Shown in pieces: positions 59,302 to 64,000 of a stretch of 64,000 nucleotides of DNA. The notes beneath the pieces are model-generated. The model was not told the origin of the DNA, ran no database searches, and saw only the letters and a list, made by a program, of their open reading frames with translations. The first letter of the stretch is position 1, and each line of letters starts with the position of its first letter. Source of the DNA: Gammaproteobacteria bacterium (GTDB lineage Bacteria; Pseudomonadota; Gammaproteobacteria; SZUA-229); NCBI GenBank assembly GCA_016744065.1, contig JADGFA010000014.1, forward strand, positions 18,090-82,089, written 5' to 3'. Position numbers and translations under genes: made by a program.

Positions 59302-59859
59302 TTAACCATCCTTCCACTTAATGGAGCACCCCATGCTCGGAATTTGCTCCTTTGGCCCTTTTCCCGTCTCGGCCACGGCCTTCATACCCTCAAACAAGTC
59401 ACGCCTGACATTATCAGCCGCCGCCTCTTTACGGCTTTCATCCAGCCGGCCACGGTATTGCAACTTCAAATCAGCGTTATAACCAAAAAAATCAGGTGTA
59501 CACACGGCACCATAGGCTTTTGCCACTTGCTGGGTCTCATCTAATAAATATGGAAAACCAAAACCAGAGGCATCAGATACTTCTTTCATATTTTCAAACG
59601 AATCCTCCTCATACTCTTGCGGATCATTCGACATAATCGCCACCGTATTTACGCCCAACGCCTTTAATTCACGCGCATCACGCACAATTCTATCCCTGAT
59701 TGATTTCACATAAGGGCAATGATTACAGATAAACATCACCAACAGGCCTTTCTCACCCGCACAATCAGCCAGACTCCAGCTTTTACCGTCGACACCCGGC
59801 AAAGTAAAATCAAATGCCGACTCATCAAAATCACACACAGGGGGCTGCAAACTCACCAT
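59302..59859 (-). CDS. Thioredoxin-fold redoxin (AhpC/TSA-like), cytoplasmic
   Basis: 185 residues. A thioredoxin-like fold with FICNHCPYVKSIRDRI (CxxC-type centre), LLDETQQVAKAYGAVCTPDFFGYN (cis-Pro region) and a C-terminal PSMGCSIKWK motif shared by a distinct family of thioredoxin-like proteins. No signal peptide. Its role is not established; peroxide or thiol redox chemistry is plausible. Divergent from rpoD. Confidence 0.88.
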   Translation of the reverse strand: MVSLQPPVCDFDESAFDFTLPGVDGKSWSLADCAGEKGLLVMFICNHCPYVKSIRDRIVRDARELKALGVNTVAIMSNDPQEYEEDSFENMKEVSDASGFGFPYLLDETQQVAKAYGAVCTPDFFGYNADLKLQYRGRLDESRKEAAADNVRRDLFEGMKAVAETGKGPKEQIPSMGCSIKWKDG

Positions 59860-60086
59860 CGCTCTATATCCTCACATCAAATACTTATAAGCTTGACACT
59901 TTTTACAAGCCTACGTAAACCTACAAAGCCCATGGATTTACCAGCATCAATAATCACATACCACACTTTTACATAAAATAACCCTATAAAACATTAATTT
60001 AATTTATGGTCGGTATAGCAACACCTCTATATACATGCTAAAATTCGGAGTTCAGTTTTAAACCTTGTAATCTTTAGCGGAAGAAC

Positions 60087-62003
60087 ATGAGCCAGCAAAA
60101 AAAGCAGCCCAAGAAACAGTCAACGGCAAAAAAAATCCCGGCCAAAACCAGTAATAAGGTCGAAGATTTAACAACGGAAGGTAGCTTAGAAGATGCGGCC
60201 AATGCCCCTAAAGACAAGCAATCTTTACTTAAGCAACTCATTGCCAAAGGCAAAGAACAGGGCTACCTGACTTATGCCGAAGTAAACGACCACCTGCCAG
60301 AAGAAATTGTTGACCCGGAACAGGTTGAAGACATTATCAACATGATCAATGACATGGGTATCACCGTTCATGAAGTTGCTCCTGACACAGAATCACTGGT
60401 TTTAACAGACGCCAGCGCTACAGATGACACAGCCGCTGAAGAAGCCGCCGCCGCGCTTGCCTCTATAGAAAATGAATTTGGCCGGACCACCGATCCCGTA
60501 CGTATGTATATGCGTGAAATGGGAACTGTTGAGCTATTAACTCGTGAAGGTGAAATCTCCATTGCCAAGCGCATTGAAGAAGGCCTTAAGCAGGTTATGT
60601 ATGCACTGGCAACCAACCCACGCTCAGTTCATCAGGTATTAAAAAGCTACGAAGTCGTTATCTCCGAAGAAAAACGCCTGACCGACTTAATCACCGGTTT
60701 CCGCAGTGATGACAGCGATGAAATTGCACAACCCGCATCTGGCCCTGCCGATGAAAGAGATGACGACGAAGAAGAAGTCATTGATACCGGCCCTGATCCA
60801 GAGCGCGCAAAAGAACAGTTCGACCTGCTTGAAAAAGCATACAAAAAAACATTAAAAGCATTAGAAAAAAATACAAAGACTGTTGCTAAATGCCGCGAAG
60901 AAATGTCAGAAATTTTTATGGAACTAAAATTTCTACCGGTCATTATTATTGCCATGACCAAAGAGCTACGCAGCACAATTGACCGTGTGCGCACCCTTGA
61001 GCGCCACATACTTAACTTGTGTGTTAACAAATGCAAAATGCCTCGCAAAGCATTTATCCAGTCATTCCCTGATAACGAAACCAATCAGAAATGGATAGAA
61101 CAATATCTGGATGGTCACGAATACTCTGAAGCACTTGATGAATTTGCCGCTGAGATCAAACAGACACAATTAAAACTGTCTCTGCTAGAAAAAACATACG
61201 GCCTGAAAATTCCAGACATTAAAGAAATCAATCGTAAGATGTCTATCGGCGAAGCAAAAGCACGTCGCGCCAAAAAAGAAATGGTTGAAGCAAACTTACG
61301 ACTGGTTATCTCAATCGCCAAAAAATACACCAACCGCGGACTACAATTCCTCGATTTAATTCAGGAAGGCAACATCGGCCTGATGAAAGCCGTAGATAAA
61401 TTTGAATACCGCCGTGGTTACAAATTTTCAACCTATGCAACCTGGTGGATTCGTCAGGCCATAACAAGATCAATTGCCGACCAGGCACGTACCATTCGTA
61501 TACCGGTTCACATGATTGAAACCATTAATAAACTGAACCGCATTTTCCGCCAGATGCTACAGGAAAAAGGCCGCGAGCCCACACCTGAAGAACTGGCAGA
61601 AAAAATGGAAATGCCAGAAGATAAAGTTCGCAAAGTACTAAAAATTGCAAAAGAACCCATCTCAATGGAAACACCAATTGGTGATGACGAAGATTCAAAC
61701 CTGGGCGACTTCATTGAAGACATTAACATCATGTCGCCAGTGGATTCAGCAACCGGTGAATCACTACGTGAATCAACAAAAGATATTTTATCCACGCTAA
61801 CACCGCGTGAAGCAAAAGTACTGCGCATGCGCTTCGGCATCAATATGAACACCGACCACACATTAGAAGAAGTGGGCAAACAGTTCGATGTAACCCGTGA
61901 ACGTATTCGCCAGATTGAAGCAAAGGCACTGCGTAAACTACGCCACCCTTCTCGTGCAGAAAACCTGCGCAGCTTCATTGGTGAAGACAACAGCAACAAT
62001 TAA
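60087..62003 (+). CDS. rpoD: RNA polymerase primary sigma factor (sigma-70)
   Basis: 638 residues. A Lys-rich N-terminal extension precedes region 1.1 ([26 protein letters not shown]), then region 1.2 ([16 protein letters not shown]), a long acidic non-conserved region, region 2 ([50 protein letters not shown] stretch), region 3 and region 4 ending [23 protein letters not shown] precedes the ATG. A terminator and a CAU tRNA follow. Confidence 0.98.
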   Translation: MSQQKKQPKKQSTAKKIPAKTSNKVEDLTTEGSLEDAANAPKDKQSLLKQLIAKGKEQGYLTYAEVNDHLPEEIVDPEQVEDIINMINDMGITVHEVAPDTESLVLTDASATDDTAAEEAAAALASIENEFGRTTDPVRMYMREMGTVELLTREGEISIAKRIEEGLKQVMYALATNPRSVHQVLKSYEVVISEEKRLTDLITGFRSDDSDEIAQPASGPADERDDDEEEVIDTGPDPERAKEQFDLLEKAYKKTLKALEKNTKTVAKCREEMSEIFMELKFLPVIIIAMTKELRSTIDRVRTLERHILNLCVNKCKMPRKAFIQSFPDNETNQKWIEQYLDGHEYSEALDEFAAEIKQTQLKLSLLEKTYGLKIPDIKEINRKMSIGEAKARRAKKEMVEANLRLVISIAKKYTNRGLQFLDLIQEGNIGLMKAVDKFEYRRGYKFSTYATWWIRQAITRSIADQARTIRIPVHMIETINKLNRIFRQMLQEKGREPTPEELAEKMEMPEDKVRKVLKIAKEPISMETPIGDDEDSNLGDFIEDINIMSPVDSATGESLRESTKDILSTLTPREAKVLRMRFGINMNTDHTLEEVGKQFDVTRERIRQIEAKALRKLRHPSRAENLRSFIGEDNSNN

Positions 62004-62023
62004 AATAAATTTAACTTGTTGTT

Positions 62024-62053
62024 ACGCACATTATATTTATAATGTGCGTTTTT
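62024..62053 (+). terminator. Rho-independent terminator of rpoD
   Basis: Stem ACGCACATTA (62024-62033) and TAATGTGCGT (62040-62049), followed by T residues; about 20 bp after the rpoD stop. Confidence 0.85.
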
Positions 62054-62100
62054 ATATAAAGGACTATATAAATAAAACTTAGATCACAATGAACTCTCTA

Positions 62101-62165
62101 AAATTTTTAACTGTCATCCCGATAAAAATTTTAGCTGTCATTCTGAACCTGAGCGAAGAGCCTTA
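62101..62165 (+). repeat. Diverged dispersed repeat with an internal tandem duplication
   Basis: Two adjacent 24-bp units, AAATTTTTAACTGTCATCCC (62101 on) and AAAATTTTAGCTGTCATTCT (62126 on), are followed by GAACCTGAGCGAAGAGCCTT. The second unit plus its tail resembles the dispersed TGTCATCCTGAGCGAAG repeat, with an inserted AAC and changed ends. Confidence 0.6.
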
Positions 62166-62250
62166 AACCCGTAGGCCACAGACCATTACGGAACAAGATG
62201 CTTCATTACACTGCACTCCATCAGGATGATAACGCAGCAATTAAAATAAA

Positions 62251-62327
62251 GGGCCCGTAGCTCAGTTGGTTAGAGCGTCCGACTCATAATCGGCAGGTCG
62301 AGTGTTCGAGTCACTCCGGGCCCACCA
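62251..62327 (+). tRNA. tRNA with anticodon CAU, probably tRNA-Ile2 (lysidine-modified)
   Basis: 77 nt including encoded CCA. Acceptor arms GGGCCCG and CGGGCCC pair fully; D arm GCTC/GAGC; anticodon loop CTCATAA; T arm GAGTG/CACTC. CAU could be elongator Met or Ile2. C4-G69 and C5-G68 agree with known TilS recognition elements of tRNA-Ile2, and the position after rpoD matches ileX in E. coli and the tRNA-Ile downstream of rpoD in Pseudomonas. There is a T-C mismatch at the top of the anticodon stem. Confidence 0.82.
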
Positions 62328-62487
62328 TTTTTCTTTTGAATTCATCCGTGTTTGTGCACGAAAGCATAACTTGGCCGCTTTGGCCAGTTTATGGTTGCAC
62401 AATTCCATAACTTAGCCACAAGCTTCCCGACCTATTTTTTAAATAAAAAACATTCCTCATTATCTTTTCCAATGTAATATTTGTCGC

Positions 62488-62922
62488 TTATGGTTTTTTA
62501 GTATCAGGTATTTGTTGCGCAGCTACATCAAAAGTATAAGCACCCTCAAAAGATTCATCTTCCTGATTGGCTACATATCGCGCTTTATTCACTATAAGGG
62601 CATCTGGAAAATCAGCTTCTTTTTTCTTACCACCTGACTTTATTGGTTTGGTATTCATGTAGTCATTGAGTGATCGCCATACAGTTTGTCCACTTTCAAA
62701 ACAAATATTAAGCTCTTCAAATAAGCTATTAACTACAGCGATGATAGATGCTTTATCTAAATTGTAACGCTTGCCTTTCAGTGTCCAGATTGTTTCTGCA
62801 AGAACAACATCTGTTACCAGGATACTACTACCACTTAAAATAATTTTGCTAGCCTTCTTTGATTGCATAGCGTCATCATCTAATAGATATCGAATAAGGA
62901 CATTCGTATCAATGGTAATCAT
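62488..62922 (-). CDS. PIN-domain ribonuclease toxin (VapC-like)
   Basis: 144 residues. Acidic PIN residues are in place: D5 (MITIDTNVLIRYLL), E43 (VVLAETIWTL), D104 and D107 (ADFPDALI). Such toxins cleave RNA, often tRNA or rRNA, when freed from the antitoxin. A basic insertion (KSGGKKKE) precedes the third acidic residue. The start overlaps the AbrB-type antitoxin stop by one base. Lies in the accessory block after the tRNA. Confidence 0.9.
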   Translation of the reverse strand: MITIDTNVLIRYLLDDDAMQSKKASKIILSGSSILVTDVVLAETIWTLKGKRYNLDKASIIAVVNSLFEELNICFESGQTVWRSLNDYMNTKPIKSGGKKKEADFPDALIVNKARYVANQEDESFEGAYTFDVAAQQIPDTKKP

Positions 62923-63140
62923 TAATTAATACAGCTTTGCAAAGATTGTTCTTCCGTATATTTCTTATTCACAGCTATTCCTTTCAATAACCCCTTTGCT
63001 GCGCCCGCTTTTTTCTTAACTATCGTTATATGCCCTTCGTTATCGACAAAGCTTACATACTCGTCACCAGGCTCAATGCCAGCTAACTTGCACTGGTCGA
63101 TGGGAAGGGTTATTTGTCTTTTTGCGCTTACTTTTGGCAT
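62922..63140 (-). CDS. AbrB/MazE-family antitoxin partner of the PIN toxin
   Basis: 72 residues. N-terminal swapped-hairpin AbrB DNA-binding domain (MPKVSAKRQITLPIDQCKLAGIEPGDEY) followed by a toxin-binding C-terminal tail. Encoded immediately upstream of the toxin with a one-base overlap, the standard VapBC order. Inverted CTTTAC/GTAAAG repeats just upstream suggest autoregulation. Confidence 0.88.
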   Translation of the reverse strand: MPKVSAKRQITLPIDQCKLAGIEPGDEYVSFVDNEGHITIVKKKAGAAKGLLKGIAVNKKYTEEQSLQSCIN

Positions 63141-63148
63141 AGCATACT

Positions 63149-63210
63149 CTTTACTTTTGATCGCATAGTAAAGATATGCGTTTCTTTACCCAGTGTCAAG
63201 TAGTAAAGAA
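63149..63210. promoter_or_regulatory. Operator-like inverted repeats upstream of the toxin-antitoxin genes
   Basis: Two inverted repeats share the core CTTTAC/GTAAAG: CTTTACT (63149-63155) with AGTAAAG (63167-63173), and TTCTTTAC (63182-63189) with GTAAAGAA (63203-63210). Position just before the antitoxin start fits binding by the AbrB-type antitoxin. Confidence 0.5.
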
Positions 63211-63324
63211 TGTTTATCCTCCAAAAAAGGTGACAGGTGTGAGCTTTAGACTCCCTTCTATTCATCCCTGAATATCCGTTTTACCTTGACTAACAAGTGC
63301 GGGCCTGCCGTTATTCTTTTTCTA

Positions 63325-63537
63325 TCAGTGTATCATCCGGCCTTCTGGCTGCGCTTCAACTGCTCTCATTATCTGTTTATGATCAGCTAACAAGACAGCG
63401 GCTGCTATATTAATGTCTAGTCCCTTTTCGAACATGGGCTTAGCATATTTATCCATTCCATCATAATCAAAGGTATAGCCATCGTAGTCTTTCCATATTT
63501 CACTCATAACTTTATCTACCCAGGTTTCATAATCCAT
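63325..63537 (-). CDS. Small acidic protein, unknown function
   Basis: 70 residues, rich in D, Y and M (KDYDGYTFDYDGMDKYAKPMFEKG), with a helical C-terminal half. GGAAAAG lies just before ATG 63537. No known family. It begins 39 bp after the next gene upstream and has a similar ribosome-binding leader, suggesting one operon. Confidence 0.5.
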   Translation of the reverse strand: MDYETWVDKVMSEIWKDYDGYTFDYDGMDKYAKPMFEKGLDINIAAAVLLADHKQIMRAVEAQPEGRMIH

Positions 63538-63576
63538 ATCTTTTCCAATAAGCTATCTATTAATCACTCATTATCA

Positions 63577-63846
63577 CTAACACACAGGTTCATTATCATC
63601 AAAGCTCAACTCGACGTACGAAGTATTCGTTGATGCCAACCTTTTTGATACTTCGTCCTTGATCCACCACCATGTGTCCTTACCCTGATCTGCACATGTA
63701 GAAATATCAATACAGAGCTCTGTTAGATGCTTTAATTCTTCTTCTTCTCCATTCTCATCGTAATGATATATTTCCTCTACTGATCGATAGTCATGGCCAT
63801 CGTACTGGGTGCGAATATAGAGGGCATAATACTTCGCTTCATTCAT
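63577..63846 (-). CDS. Small acidic protein, unknown function
   Basis: 89 residues from ATG 63846, preceded by GGGAAAAGAA; ATG 63858 would put that sequence inside the gene. Acidic, with aromatic-rich beta segments (KYYALYIRTQYDGHDYRSVEEIY) and a TWWWIKDEV motif. No family recognised. Paired with the 63325 gene downstream. Confidence 0.5.
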   Translation of the reverse strand: MNEAKYYALYIRTQYDGHDYRSVEEIYHYDENGEEEELKHLTELCIDISTCADQGKDTWWWIKDEVSKRLASTNTSYVELSFDDNEPVC

Positions 63847-64000
63847 TTCTTTTCCCATCAATTTTAATCAGTAGAATAGGGTAGTGTAATCTGTCTGCTG
63901 AGTCTCATAAGGCGACATTGGACGAGTTTTTCAGGCAGTGTAAATATTAGGATAAGCGGACATTAACGAGGCTGTAGAAAAACCCAATAAAACCACAAGT

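Noticed and set aside
60647..61084. A 145-residue minus-strand open frame inside rpoD
   Set aside because: Antisense shadow of a conserved sigma-70 gene, Ser-rich as expected from reversed codons.
62360..62420. Recombination (att) site just after the tRNA
   Set aside because: There is a short GGCC-based inverted repeat and a repeated CATAACTT word, but no copy of the tRNA 3' end or integrase gene is visible.

Overview
The window is an AT-rich chromosomal segment of a Gammaproteobacterium. Evidence for this: the syntenic blocks coaD-rsmD and ftsY-ftsE-ftsX-rpoH, the enterobacterial-type gshA, a DUF3015/DUF4105 pair, and rpoD followed by a CAU-anticodon tRNA. A tandem tkt-gap-gap-pgk-pyk-fba cluster fits a lineage with a heavily used triose-phosphate/pentose-phosphate (possibly Calvin-cycle or RuMP) core, but no RuBisCO or other diagnostic gene is present, so the genus stays open. 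Coding density is high. There are no rRNAs, phage genes, insertion sequences or CRISPR arrays.

Layout. 1-5.8 kb: the 3' end of mutM, a small membrane protein, then mostly minus-strand genes (2-Cys peroxiredoxin, mog, gamma-glutamyltransferase, a YfhL-type ferredoxin, coaD, rsmD). 5.8-6.2 kb: a 270-bp degenerate tandem array bounded by inverted copies of a dispersed repeat. 6.2-9 kb: an M16 peptidase pair. 9.2-14.8 kb: ftsY, a lipoprotein gene, ftsE, ftsX, a two-receiver response regulator, and rpoH preceded by a perfect CIRCE (HrcA) operator. 15-15.8 kb: a class D beta-lactamase whose ribosome-binding site lies inside another copy of the dispersed repeat. 15.9-22.9 kb: a rhombosortase gene divergent from a type II secretion operon, gspG-H-I-J-K-L-M-N, with a YkgJ-type gene at its end; gspC-F are not here. 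23-29 kb: RDD protein, chromate transporter, pseudouridine synthase, PhzF-like protein, DUF2244 protein, gshA.

29-41 kb: a small unknown gene under a perfect FNR box; a 1,679-residue exported NHL/TPR/transglutaminase-like protein with a small exported partner; a HIT protein; a lipoprotein hydrolase; DUF3015 and DUF4105 proteins; and a glutaredoxin/GST pair. 41-50 kb: fadD, purC, bioD, two related lipoproteins flanking an outer-membrane-like protein, an FKBP isomerase, an AGCS symporter and a UPF0114 protein. 50.3-58.9 kb: the central-carbon cluster on the minus strand, with a 123-bp imperfect palindrome fused to the stop codon of gapA. 59-64 kb: a thioredoxin-like protein, rpoD, a tRNA with anticodon CAU (probably Ile2), then a small accessory block with a PIN/AbrB toxin-antitoxin pair and two unknown small genes.

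Most interesting points: HrcA/CIRCE placed on rpoH, a resistance-type gene translated from a repeat-borne ribosome-binding site, rhombosortase beside the secretion system that should deliver its substrates, the giant propeller/TPR/transglutaminase protein, and the palindrome between two unlike GAPDH genes.
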